Origin: Qipengyuania huizhouensis
GTDB lineage: Bacteria; Pseudomonadota; Alphaproteobacteria; Sphingomonadales; Sphingomonadaceae
Length of the DNA stretch: 64,000 nucleotides
Reading direction: 5' to 3'
Assembly: GCF_019711635.1 (NCBI RefSeq)
Contig: NZ_JAIGNT010000003.1
Span: forward strand, 124,001 to 188,000
Positions 37,617 through 45,694 of the stretch are shown here, piece by piece. Under the pieces are notes generated by a model, which was not told the DNA's origin, made no database searches, and saw nothing but the letters and a program-made list of their open reading frames with translations. The number at the start of each line of letters is the position of its first letter. The first letter of the stretch is position 1. The translations under genes were made by a program, and so were the position numbers.

Positions 37617-39983
37617 ATGAGCTGTTGCGATACCCATCACACGGAGGATGCGAGAGGGGAAGGCAGCGCGATCGATCCCGTCTGCGGCATGAGTGTTACG
37701 ATCGAGGGCGCCACACATGTCGCTGAGCAGGATGGTGCGACCCACTACTTCTGTTCGGCGCGGTGCAAGGACAAGTTCGTAGCCGACCCGGAGCACTATC
37801 TTTCGGGCGCGCATCTCAATCAGGTTGAGGACGTTCCCGAAGGGACGATCTATACCTGTCCCATGCATCCCGAGATCCGCCAGGTAGGACCGGGAAGCTG
37901 CCCCATCTGCGGTATGGCGCTGGAGCCCGAGACGGTCAGCCTGGAGGATGGACCCGATCCCGAACTCGTCGACATGACGCGGCGCTTCTGGGTCAGCACG
38001 CTCTTCACCTTGCCGTTGTTCGTCTACGCGATGAGCGACATGGTACCCGGGATCAGCTTCGACCGGCTGATCGAGCCGGCAAGTGCGCAATGGGCCCAAC
38101 TGTTTCTCGCTACACCGGTGGTGCTGTGGGGTGGCTGGCCTTTCTTCGTGCGGGCGTGGCAATCCATCAAGACCCGCAATCTCAACATGTTCACCTTGAT
38201 CGGTTTCGGTGTTGCGATTGCCTTTCTGTTCAGCCTCGTCGCGACGCTCCTGCCCGATATATTCCCGCCCGCCTTCCGCGATCACTCTGGCCACGTCGGT
38301 GTCTATTACGAGGCGGCGGCGGTCATCACCACACTTGTCCTGCTCGGCCAAGTGCTTGAACTCAGGGCGCGCGGCTCGACATCGAGCGCGCTGCGTGCGC
38401 TTCTAGAACTCGCGCCGCCGACAGCGGTCAAGATATTCGGGGCCGGCGACGAGCGCGAAGTGTCGCTCGACCATTTGGCGAGCGGTGACCTGCTCCGCGT
38501 CCGCCCGGGTGACAAGGTACCGGTCGATGGCGAGGTGACCGAAGGCGCGAGCTCCATCGACGAGTCCATGATCAGCGGCGAGCCATTGCCGGTTTCCAAG
38601 AAGGTCGGCGACCAGGTGATCGGCGGAACGGTCAATCAGACGGGTGGCTTTGTGATGCGCGCTGGCGCAGTCGGTAAGGATACGATGCTGTCCAAGATCG
38701 TCCAGATGGTTGCCGAGGCACAGCGCAGCCGGGCACCGATCCAGCGCCTGGCCGACCAAGTCGCGGCCTGGTTCGTGCCTGCAGTGGTCGTGATAGCGGT
38801 CGTTACCTTTATTGTCTGGGCAATCTGGGGGCCTTTCCCGGCGCTGGCCTATGCACTGGTCAATGCGATTGCGGTCCTCATCATCGCCTGTCCTTGCGCG
38901 CTAGGACTAGCTACGCCGATGTCGATCATGACCGGCACCGGCAAGGGCGCCCAGCACGGCATCCTCATTCGCAACGCCGAGGCGCTCGAGACGCTTGAAA
39001 AGATCGACACGCTGGTGGTCGACAAGACCGGCACGCTAACAATGGGCAAACCCGATCTCGTAGCCGTGACCCCTCGCGATGGTCTTGATGAAACGGATTT
39101 CCTTTCCGCCGTCGCAGCAGTCGAAGCAGGAAGCGAACATCCTCTCGCCCACGCCATCGTGGAAGGCGCCAAGGCACGAGGAGTGACATTCCAAGCTGCG
39201 TCGGATCTCTCGTCCACCACCGGTGAGGGTGTCGAAGCCCGCGTAGGATCGCGCATGGTTGCTATCGGCAACGAGAAACTCATGCGTCGGCTGGGTATCG
39301 AGGATCCGGAATGGCTCGGTTCGGCAGAGGCAGGCCGCGCACAGGGCCAGACGGTAATGTTCGTCGCCATCGATGGTGCACCGGCAGGACTTATCGCGGT
39401 CGCCGACCCGATCAAGTCGACCAGCGCTGCGGCCATCCGGGCGCTGCACGAGCGCGGAATCGACGTGGTGATGCTCACTGGGGATAGCCGCGCCACTGCC
39501 GAAGCCGTGGCGCGCCAGATCGGTATCAACGAGGTCGAAGCCAACGTTTCGCCGGAAGACAAGCATCGCAAGGTCGAGGCTCTCAAGGCTTCAGGCAAGC
39601 GCGTTGCTATGGCCGGGGATGGCATCAACGATGCGCCTGCGCTGGCGGCTGCGGATGTCGGCATCGCGATGGGAACCGGTACCGATGTCGCGATCGAGAG
39701 CGCCGGCGTCACTCTGGTCCGCGGCGACCTCACCGGTGTACTCCAAGCCATCGTCCTGTCGCGCGCCACCATGCGGAACATCCGTCAGAACCTGGTGTTC
39801 GCCTTTGGATACAACACGCTCGGTATCCCTGTAGCAGCCGGTGTGTTGTTCCCTGCCTTCGGCCTCCTTCTCAATCCGATGATCGCAGCCGCCGCGATGA
39901 GCCTCTCGTCGGTCTCGGTCATTGCCAATGCCTTGCGGCTGCGTGGGCTAAGGCTTCCGACATTGGCCGAAGGTCAGAAATGA
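37617..39983 (+). CDS. Copper-translocating P1B-type ATPase with YHS domain
   Basis: A 788-residue heavy-metal ATPase that exports Cu(I). In place of N-terminal CXXC HMA domains it has a YHS domain (about 18-62, DPVCGMSV and [11 protein letters not shown]) and a heavy-metal-binding segment (about 81-106, CPMHPEI and [10 protein letters not shown]). Membrane site CPC at 425-427, phosphorylated Asp469 in DKTGTLT, SGEPLPV, and the hinge [12 protein letters not shown] are intact. Rightward copper arm, 39 bp after DUF411. The product is inner-membrane. Confidence 0.96.
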   Translation: MSCCDTHHTEDARGEGSAIDPVCGMSVTIEGATHVAEQDGATHYFCSARCKDKFVADPEHYLSGAHLNQVEDVPEGTIYTCPMHPEIRQVGPGSCPICGMALEPETVSLEDGPDPELVDMTRRFWVSTLFTLPLFVYAMSDMVPGISFDRLIEPASAQWAQLFLATPVVLWGGWPFFVRAWQSIKTRNLNMFTLIGFGVAIAFLFSLVATLLPDIFPPAFRDHSGHVGVYYEAAAVITTLVLLGQVLELRARGSTSSALRALLELAPPTAVKIFGAGDEREVSLDHLASGDLLRVRPGDKVPVDGEVTEGASSIDESMISGEPLPVSKKVGDQVIGGTVNQTGGFVMRAGAVGKDTMLSKIVQMVAEAQRSRAPIQRLADQVAAWFVPAVVVIAVVTFIVWAIWGPFPALAYALVNAIAVLIIACPCALGLATPMSIMTGTGKGAQHGILIRNAEALETLEKIDTLVVDKTGTLTMGKPDLVAVTPRDGLDETDFLSAVAAVEAGSEHPLAHAIVEGAKARGVTFQAASDLSSTTGEGVEARVGSRMVAIGNEKLMRRLGIEDPEWLGSAEAGRAQGQTVMFVAIDGAPAGLIAVADPIKSTSAAAIRALHERGIDVVMLTGDSRATAEAVARQIGINEVEANVSPEDKHRKVEALKASGKRVAMAGDGINDAPALAAADVGIAMGTGTDVAIESAGVTLVRGDLTGVLQAIVLSRATMRNIRQNLVFAFGYNTLGIPVAAGVLFPAFGLLLNPMIAAAAMSLSSVSVIANALRLRGLRLPTLAEGQK

Positions 39984-40034
39984 TCGCGGCTACGGCAATC
40001 GGAAAAGCTTGGCGGGTTCGCAAAGGAACCGGCC

Positions 40035-40214
40035 ATGTCGGCCATGGATTACGATTACTTCGCCTTGATCACCGTGACGACGGTGGGCTTGGGAGGCATC
40101 TATCCGACCGATCACCTCAGGGAGATTGCAGGCATTGCGTCGCTGACGGGTTTCATCCTGATCAGATGCACGGCCCAGTACGTATACAAGACCATGAGCC
40201 AGCAGGAGGATTGA
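40035..40214 (+). pseudogene. Truncated potassium-channel remnant
   Basis: A 59-residue open frame at ATG 40035 (AAGGA upstream) encodes YFALITVTTVGLGGIYPTDH followed by one helix. This is the pore helix, selectivity filter and last helix of a two-helix ion channel (Ion_trans_2 type). The first helix is missing, and the filter reads TVGLGG where TVGxGD is expected. The same frame continues upstream to the ATPase stop without a helix. Probably a decayed gene; a short expressed peptide cannot be excluded because the next gene starts right at its stop. Confidence 0.65.
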
Positions 40215-40841
40215 ATGGCCGATAACCAGGACCCGGATCACCAGCAGCACCACGGCGGTGGGGGCAATTACTGGCGCTTCATGGCGATGGTGGCCACTTC
40301 GACCGCGATCATGTTCGGCCTGATGTATCTAAATACGTACGAGCTCGATCACGTATTCTGGAGCGAGACCCGCTTCTGGATGACTTTTGTGATGGGCGGC
40401 ATGATGATGATCGTAATGCTTCTCTTCATGTGGGGCATGTACAAGGACAAGACCAAGAACTTGATCATCCTGGGCGTCGGTGCCCTGACCTTCGCGGTGG
40501 CGCTGTGGCTGGTTCGCAGCCAGGCGACCGTCAACGATGAAGAATACATGGCAGCGATGATCCCGCATCACTCGATCGCCGTTCTGACAAGTTCGCGAGC
40601 AGAGATCACCGATCCGCGTGTTCGCAAGCTCGCAGACTCGATCATCGAAGCGCAGGTCAAGGAAATCGCCGAGATGAAGATGCTGATCGAAGACATCGAG
40701 ACCAATGGTGAGATGGGAGATGGCACCCCTCTCCCGGCACGGACTACCGACCTGACCCCGGAACTCTTGGAGGAGGCCGAAAAAGCGCTCGAGCGCCCTG
40801 TAGGGCCGGACGTACGTGAAGAGGTCAAGTTGGGCGACTGA
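40215..40841 (+). CDS. DUF305 membrane protein
   Basis: A 208-residue protein with three membrane helices (about 20-40, 54-75, 82-100) and a C-terminal DUF305 region with YMAAMIPHHSIAVLTSSRAE, the conserved His-His motif of the family. The N-terminus is His-rich (HQQHHGGGG) and the second helix Met-rich (MMMIVMLLFMWGM), which suggests copper or metal contact. Last gene of the rightward copper arm, starting directly after the channel remnant. Confidence 0.88.
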   Translation: MADNQDPDHQQHHGGGGNYWRFMAMVATSTAIMFGLMYLNTYELDHVFWSETRFWMTFVMGGMMMIVMLLFMWGMYKDKTKNLIILGVGALTFAVALWLVRSQATVNDEEYMAAMIPHHSIAVLTSSRAEITDPRVRKLADSIIEAQVKEIAEMKMLIEDIETNGEMGDGTPLPARTTDLTPELLEEAEKALERPVGPDVREEVKLGD

Positions 40842-40864
40842 TATTCTTCGAACCGTGGTCGGAC

Positions 40865-40980
40865 GGATCAGTGACAGTCATCCCGACGACCGGCAGCTTT
40901 TGGAGATCGACTGCAGTTTCGTGAATGACCGATATGGGGGCGCAAAGCAGTCACAACGACCTGACGAGTTTGCGAACTGC
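40865..40980. repeat. Dispersed degenerate repeat, copy F
   Basis: The reverse complement of 40921-40952 contains GCTTTGCGCCCCCATATCGG, nearly identical to copy A near 18590. It lies at the right edge of the copper island. Confidence 0.6.
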
Positions 40981-41886
40981 CGACTGCCAGCCCGGTAAGT
41001 GCGGTATCCGCTGAACGGAACCATCGCGGCGCTTGATAAGCTCCGTTCGGCTGAGCTGCGTGAGTTGCTCCCAGTTCTCCTTGAACATGTAGAGTGCGTT
41101 GCCGTACTCGAGGTTCTCGAGGACCACCAGGCGATCCCCGAACCGCGCACCGAAATAGCGCGCGAACCTGCCCTTGCCGACGATGAATCCATCATGTCCG
41201 AGCTGATCGAGTACGTTTAGCCTTTCCTGTGCGACCTTCAGCGTTTCGGGATCGATCGAGCCTCGGGAGAAAATGTGCGCAAGCACGCGATCGGTCGAAC
41301 CGGGGGGTAGAAGTTCCCAATCAACGTGTTGCATTCTGGCAAACTCCTCGTCGCTGAGATCCGCGTCGAAGACATGAGCTTCACCCACCGCTTCATTTAG
41401 CAGGCGCAAGTTGAACCGCAGATCAGCACCGAATGCTAAGTCGTTCCGCAGCAGCGGCTGATCTACACGGAACCGTACCAGGGCGGCGTCCGCGAGAGGT
41501 TCGAGGACGGTCGTCGAGATTGTCAGGAGCCTAGCCGGATGCCGTTCGACCGGATACGCCTCGATCTCGCGCGTGACGAGGTGATAGCTCCCGCTGTTCC
41601 AACTCGGTGCCCAGGTGGACACGTGGCGCAATTCCTTGGGGAGGTCGGTGCGTTTTTCATTCCAACCATCGAGATTGCGTCGGGCATAGACGCCGGACGA
41701 AGGCGGAAGAAGGACGGGGCCTCCTGCTTCGATCCTGCCCTTCTCAACGTGCAGTCCAAGATCCGCGTATGCTCCTACGTCCGCCAATCTGACCACGAAG
41801 ACTACGGCCACGACCACACGATCTCCGGTGATGCGCTGGAGCTCGCTCTGGACGGTCTTCGACAACCTGACTGGTCTGGGTGTCAT
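40951..41886 (-). CDS. Unrecognised protein of methyltransferase module
   Basis: A 311-residue soluble protein I cannot assign. The first 170 residues look like a mixed alpha/beta domain (DRVVVAVVFVVRLADVGAYA, TISTTVLEPLADAALVRFRV). The C-terminal 100 residues contain FARYFGARFGDRLVVLENLE, YGNALYMFKENWEQLTQLSR and HLPGWQSAVRKLV, a block I believe recurs in uncharacterised bacterial proteins. It overlaps the DUF5681 gene by 4 bp and is the third gene of a leftward operon led by a DNA methyltransferase. No signal or membrane segment. A nuclease or restriction-like role would fit the context but is not shown. Confidence 0.75.
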   Translation of the reverse strand: MTPRPVRLSKTVQSELQRITGDRVVVAVVFVVRLADVGAYADLGLHVEKGRIEAGGPVLLPPSSGVYARRNLDGWNEKRTDLPKELRHVSTWAPSWNSGSYHLVTREIEAYPVERHPARLLTISTTVLEPLADAALVRFRVDQPLLRNDLAFGADLRFNLRLLNEAVGEAHVFDADLSDEEFARMQHVDWELLPPGSTDRVLAHIFSRGSIDPETLKVAQERLNVLDQLGHDGFIVGKGRFARYFGARFGDRLVVLENLEYGNALYMFKENWEQLTQLSRTELIKRRDGSVQRIPHLPGWQSAVRKLVRSL

Positions 41887-42713
41887 TGGCCCTCACTCCC
41901 GTCGCGGCTATCCACAAGTCCTGGATAGAAGCGATCTTCGAGACGGCGCTTGTACCGGTCAGGAAGCGGCTCGTTCATGCGATCGTACATCTCGGTGTAT
42001 CGTTGCCAGAAGCTTGCCGTCGATCGCATGTGCTCGAGCGGTGGTTTCTTCATCGTAGCGCACTCGCGGTAGCTATTCGCATGCATCGTAACGTCGGTCT
42101 GGAGCTCGTCGCGGAACTCGAGCATGCGGTCCCACTTCTTCTTTTCCTCTGGCGTCATCGGGCCCTCGTACCGAACCTCTGCGCGACGCATGTCGAGGAT
42201 GACGTCTTCGGGGTGCGGGACCACATCGGGCTCCGGCAATCCGTGCTTTCGCGCGTGCTCGAAGGCCTGCTGCCACCCGACCTTGTATTCGCAGGCGGTC
42301 TCGAACAGGCTTGACCGCAGACGGCGATCCTCTTCCTCGATCCCCCTGACGAGTTCTGCCATGGTCGCTTGCGCCAAACGGTTGCCCTTCATCGCCGAGA
42401 CCCCCAGCGAGCGGAACACCGCCTTGATGACCGGCAGCTCGACGATCTGGTCGCCTTCGCGGACGCTGATTGTGCGATACGCTTCCTCGAGCAGCATCTG
42501 GTTCGCGGGTTGGGTCCCGAAGTCGAGACCCTGGCCCTTCGGCACCTTGTTGAGGGCGCCCTTAGGCCGCCCTCGAGGGTTGCCCGAACGACCTTTTTGG
42601 AAGCGATGTGCAACCGGCGGCTTACCGTACCCGACCTCGAACGAGCGAGACTGACGGCCGCTATCACTGGCGCGCTCTTCATCGGCTTTAGTGAGCCTGG
42701 ACTTGCTCGCCAT
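41883..42713 (-). CDS. DUF5681 family protein
   Basis: A 276-residue protein with the DUF5681 N-terminal signature: FEVGYGKPPVAHRFQKGRSG followed by NPRGRPKGALN. A predominantly helical, charged remainder follows (RGIEEEDRRLRSSLFE, PEEKKKWDRMLEFRDEL). DUF5681 genes are often found near phage terminase or ParB-like genes in alphaproteobacteria. I start it at ATG 42713, which shares one base with the methyltransferase stop (TAATG). Function unknown; DNA binding by the basic N-terminus is plausible. Confidence 0.85.
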   Translation of the reverse strand: MASKSRLTKADEERASDSGRQSRSFEVGYGKPPVAHRFQKGRSGNPRGRPKGALNKVPKGQGLDFGTQPANQMLLEEAYRTISVREGDQIVELPVIKAVFRSLGVSAMKGNRLAQATMAELVRGIEEEDRRLRSSLFETACEYKVGWQQAFEHARKHGLPEPDVVPHPEDVILDMRRAEVRYEGPMTPEEKKKWDRMLEFRDELQTDVTMHANSYRECATMKKPPLEHMRSTASFWQRYTEMYDRMNEPLPDRYKRRLEDRFYPGLVDSRDGSEGQ

Positions 42714-44041
42714 TACGCAGCCTCGCTCGCAAGCTCGACCCCGAGCCGTGCCTCGGTGAGCGCTTCGAAGGTCTCGCCGGTGACAGCGAACGTTGCGCGT
42801 TTGCCGGTGTAGGCTTCCCAGCGTCGCACGATCGTGTCGCAATAGAGCGGGTCGTATTCGATCAGGCGCGCCGAACGCCCGGTCTTCTCTGCAGCGATCA
42901 GCGTGCTACCAGAGCCACCGAAAGCATCGAGGACGATTTCGCCGCGGCGCGAACAGTCGCGGATCGCGTCGGCGATCATAGCGACCGGTTTGACCGTCGG
43001 GTGCATTGCCAGTTCGTCCGAGCGGTTGGCGCCGATCGAGCTAATCCCGGCATAGTCCCACACATTGGTCCGGTAACGGCCGGTCTGACCCAGCCCGAAA
43101 CTGTTGGTGTGCTCTGCGGTCCCCTTCTTGAACACGAACACGAGCTCGTGCTTCGAGCGATAAAAGGCGCCCATGCCCCCGTTGGTCTTGTTCCACACCA
43201 CGAGGTTCTTGAGCTCGGTGAACGCCTCTTCGCCAGCGGTGAGCAGCTCGCCCATGTGGCGCCAGTCCATACAGACATATGCGATCGCGCCGTCGCGCAT
43301 GACCGAAGTTACGTTCCCGAGCGTCTCCGACAGGAAGGCGGTGAACTGGGTGCGGGTCATCTCTCCGCTCGCGAACGCGAACTCACGGTGCTTGACGGTA
43401 CCAAGTCCGCAGACGTTGCCGTCGATCTTCACGTTGTAAGGCGGATCGGTGAACACGAGGTCGGCCCGTCCGCCGTCCATCAGCGCTTCGAAGTCCACCG
43501 CACTCCGGGCGTCTCCGCACAACAGCCGGTGACGTCCCAGATGCCAGATGTCCCCGTTGCGCGAGACTGGATTGCCGGAGGCAAACTCTACCGCATCCTC
43601 AGGCGCATCTACGCCGTCCGGGTCGGCCTCGCCGGCTTCCTCGATAGCGAAGTCGACCTCGGCAAGACTGAACCCTGTCAGATCCACATCGAACTGGAGA
43701 TCGACCAGCGCCTGGAGCTCAATGGCAAGTATTTCCTTATCCCACCCGGCATTCAGTGCGAGTTTGTTGTCGGCCAGGACATAAGCGCGCCGTTCAGTCT
43801 CGGAGAGGTGCGATAGCGCAATGGTGGGCACGGTCTTCCACTTGAGAAGTTTGGCCGCTTCGACCCGGCCGTGGCCCGCGATGATCTCGCCGGCGTCCGA
43901 GATGAGCACCGGATTGGTGAATCCGAACCGCTCGATCGATGAGGCAATCTGCCTGACCTGCTTTTTGGAATGCGTCCGCGCGTTGCGTCCATAAGGACGG
44001 AGCGAAGTGATCGCCCGCTCGATAATTTGTGTAGTTCCCAT
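42713..44041 (-). CDS. ParB-domain DNA methyltransferase (beta class, N6-A or N4-C)
   Basis: A 442-residue fusion. Residues about 5-110 form a ParB/sulfiredoxin-like domain (GFTNPVLISDAGEIIAGHGR, LADNKLALNAGWD). Residues 170-430 form a SAM methyltransferase with catalytic DPPY at 199-202 and the SAM motif DAFGGSGS at 372-379. The order DPPY, target recognition, FxGxG marks the beta class, like CcrM. Such ParB-fused enzymes are typical of prophages and mobile elements. No restriction enzyme is recognised beside it. First gene of a leftward operon behind a consensus promoter at 44074-44102. Confidence 0.92.
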   Translation of the reverse strand: MGTTQIIERAITSLRPYGRNARTHSKKQVRQIASSIERFGFTNPVLISDAGEIIAGHGRVEAAKLLKWKTVPTIALSHLSETERRAYVLADNKLALNAGWDKEILAIELQALVDLQFDVDLTGFSLAEVDFAIEEAGEADPDGVDAPEDAVEFASGNPVSRNGDIWHLGRHRLLCGDARSAVDFEALMDGGRADLVFTDPPYNVKIDGNVCGLGTVKHREFAFASGEMTRTQFTAFLSETLGNVTSVMRDGAIAYVCMDWRHMGELLTAGEEAFTELKNLVVWNKTNGGMGAFYRSKHELVFVFKKGTAEHTNSFGLGQTGRYRTNVWDYAGISSIGANRSDELAMHPTVKPVAMIADAIRDCSRRGEIVLDAFGGSGSTLIAAEKTGRSARLIEYDPLYCDTIVRRWEAYTGKRATFAVTGETFEALTEARLGVELASEAA

Positions 44042-44073
44042 TTCGACCCCGAATCGCTTTGACCGAAGATGGT

Positions 44074-44117
44074 ATTATAGAATGAACGCTTGCAATTGTC
44101 AACCTACGGCGTATAAT
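44074..44117. promoter_or_regulatory. Overlapping divergent sigma-70 promoters
   Basis: Leftward: TTGACA (44102-44097), 17 bp, TATAAT (44079-44074), a full consensus match, 33 bp before the methyltransferase ATG. Rightward: TTGCAA (44090-44095), 16 bp, TATAAT (44112-44117), 29 bp before the XRE ATG. The -35 elements interlock, so one bound repressor could block both. Confidence 0.75.
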
Positions 44118-44146
44118 ATCGGCATTCTCGATTGAACGGACCTCCG

Positions 44147-44476
44147 ATGAGCTTCGCCAGCAAGCTGCACGACCTGCGCGTTGCGCAGCGCCTCTCCCTC
44201 CAGGATGTTGCTAATGCCGTCGGCATATCGAAGGCCCATGTCTTCAATCTCGAAAAGGGCATCACCGCGAACCCCTCGATGGACCTTGTAGTTAAGCTCG
44301 CCGAGCTCTTTCGCGTGCGCGTGGCCGATCTGGTGGGAGAAAATCCTGACAGTGCGGATCAGCCGGCCGAGATGGTCGCCCTGTTTCGTGACCTCAAGAA
44401 CCTCGATCCTGGCGATCGTGAAACCATCAAGATGATGATGGAGACCCTGAAGAAGAAACGGGAACGAGACGGTTGA
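44147..44476 (+). CDS. XRE-family helix-turn-helix regulator
   Basis: A 109-residue regulator with an N-terminal HTH (KLHDLRVAQRLSLQDVANAV, GISKAHVFNLEKG, about residues 5-60) and a charged helical C-terminus (GDRETIKMMMETLKKKRERD). I start it at ATG 44147; an upstream TTG is less likely. Coupled by a 4-bp overlap to an ImmA/IrrE-type protease, the usual phage-repressor or anti-repressor pairing. It probably represses the divergent promoters. Confidence 0.9.
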   Translation: MSFASKLHDLRVAQRLSLQDVANAVGISKAHVFNLEKGITANPSMDLVVKLAELFRVRVADLVGENPDSADQPAEMVALFRDLKNLDPGDRETIKMMMETLKKKRERDG

Positions 44477-45303
44477 CGCTAAGCCGGATGGAGCTCGACG
44501 GGGTCGGTTCGCCCTCTGCGCTGGCGGCCCGAATTCACCAGCTTGATCCCGATCTGCCGCTCGATTTCTCTATCGAAGAGGTGTGCCACCGGCTCGATAT
44601 TTCGGACATTGTGGATCAGCCCGTAACCTCGTTCGCTGCGATGCTGCTGATGCATCCCGACAGGGCATGGGGTTCGATCGTCGTAGCTGAAGGCACCTCT
44701 CCCCGCAGGCGGCGTTTTTCGATTGGGCACGAACTGGGCCACTTCCTGATCGGCAGTCATCGACCGGGCGACGGCGATCAATTCGCGTGCTCGCATGCCG
44801 ACCTTCACCTCGCTAATTCTCGCGAAGCTAACCGGGCAAGGAAGATGGAAGTCGAGGCAAACCGCTTTGCCGCTTCACTTCTAATGCCACCGAAGCGGAT
44901 CAGGTCCAATCTCGGGAGCCGACAGCCGGATCTGAACGAGGTTGTCAGACTGGCCCGCGAATTCAATGTCAGCAAAGCCGCGATGGCGCGCAGCTACGTT
45001 GACGCGCATCGCGAAACACTTGCCCTCATCGTCGTAAGGGATGGCCGGCTCATTCAAGCCCATCGGCCCGATGACTTCCCGTGGATAGCACCTAGGATCG
45101 GCGAGGCTGTCCCGATGGAATCGATCGCCAATGGCCACCAGCTTCTGCCAGGCCAGGCGTCCGAACTAGAGGAGTGTGAGCCGGAAACGTGGCTGAGCTC
45201 TAGCGCTGCGCGAAAGACCGAATTGTTGAGCGAGCAGGTGCTTTCCCAATCCGACGGGTGGGCGATGATCCTGCTGCACGCGGAAGGTGTCGAGACCGAC
45301 TAG
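44473..45303 (+). CDS. ImmA/IrrE-family metallo-endopeptidase
   Basis: A 276-residue zinc peptidase with HELGH at residues 86-90 and a downstream EANRFAASLLMPP, the third-ligand helix of the family. Members such as ImmA and IrrE cleave an XRE-type repressor in response to stress. The C-terminal half (LALIVVRDGRLIQAHRPDDF and beyond) may be a sensor region. The TTG start overlaps the XRE stop (TTGA); ATG 44488 is an alternative. It should act on the adjacent XRE protein. Confidence 0.9.
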   Translation: MTLSRMELDGVGSPSALAARIHQLDPDLPLDFSIEEVCHRLDISDIVDQPVTSFAAMLLMHPDRAWGSIVVAEGTSPRRRRFSIGHELGHFLIGSHRPGDGDQFACSHADLHLANSREANRARKMEVEANRFAASLLMPPKRIRSNLGSRQPDLNEVVRLAREFNVSKAAMARSYVDAHRETLALIVVRDGRLIQAHRPDDFPWIAPRIGEAVPMESIANGHQLLPGQASELEECEPETWLSSSAARKTELLSEQVLSQSDGWAMILLHAEGVETD

Positions 45304-45694
45304 GCTGGGTCAACAGGCCCGTTTGACCGCGCTCGATCGATACGCTGTTCCGCCAACAGCATTTCCCTGATCCGGAAGATTTGAATCCCTGTTCAAGCGA
45401 ATAAGTTCCCTGTTCTGCGCTCAGGGAATTTTGCCCCGGAAGTCACGTAATTCCGCGGGTTTTAAGACCTTCAAAGCGGCGGATTAGACCAATAAAATGG
45501 ATTTTCCCTGTAAATTCCCTGTAAAACAGGGAAATCAGGGGTGAGACGGGTTCGGTTCAGACTGCGTCGCGCACCAACAGCCCTTTTCCCGGTATTTCCT
45601 TGAAATCCGCCGGTTGGCACAATTTTCATTGTCGGCTCTACGAACTTTCGCTTATCATACCGCCGGTTAAACGGGGCGCTCGGGTCGATAATCA
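45304..45694. other. Gene-free stretch with TTCCCTG motif cluster
   Basis: No supported gene in 391 bp. It carries repeated TTCCCTG/CAGGGAA motifs (see the repeat at 45362-45540) and, at its right end, the promoter region of the NfrB-like gene. Confidence 0.6.
45362..45540. repeat. Cluster of TTCCCTGT / ACAGGGAA motifs
   Basis: Motif-like copies occur near 45362, 45386, 45406, 45421 (inverted), 45504 and 45515, plus 45526 (inverted). The last pair forms an 8-bp stem, TTCCCTGT-AAA-ACAGGGAA. Similar clusters occur between genes in other alphaproteobacteria, from memory. Confidence 0.6.

Noticed and set aside
39980..40225. An 81-codon frame overlapping the end of the copper ATPase gene
   Set aside because: A different frame in the same interval encodes the channel-like peptide with a clear pore motif; this one has no recognisable features.
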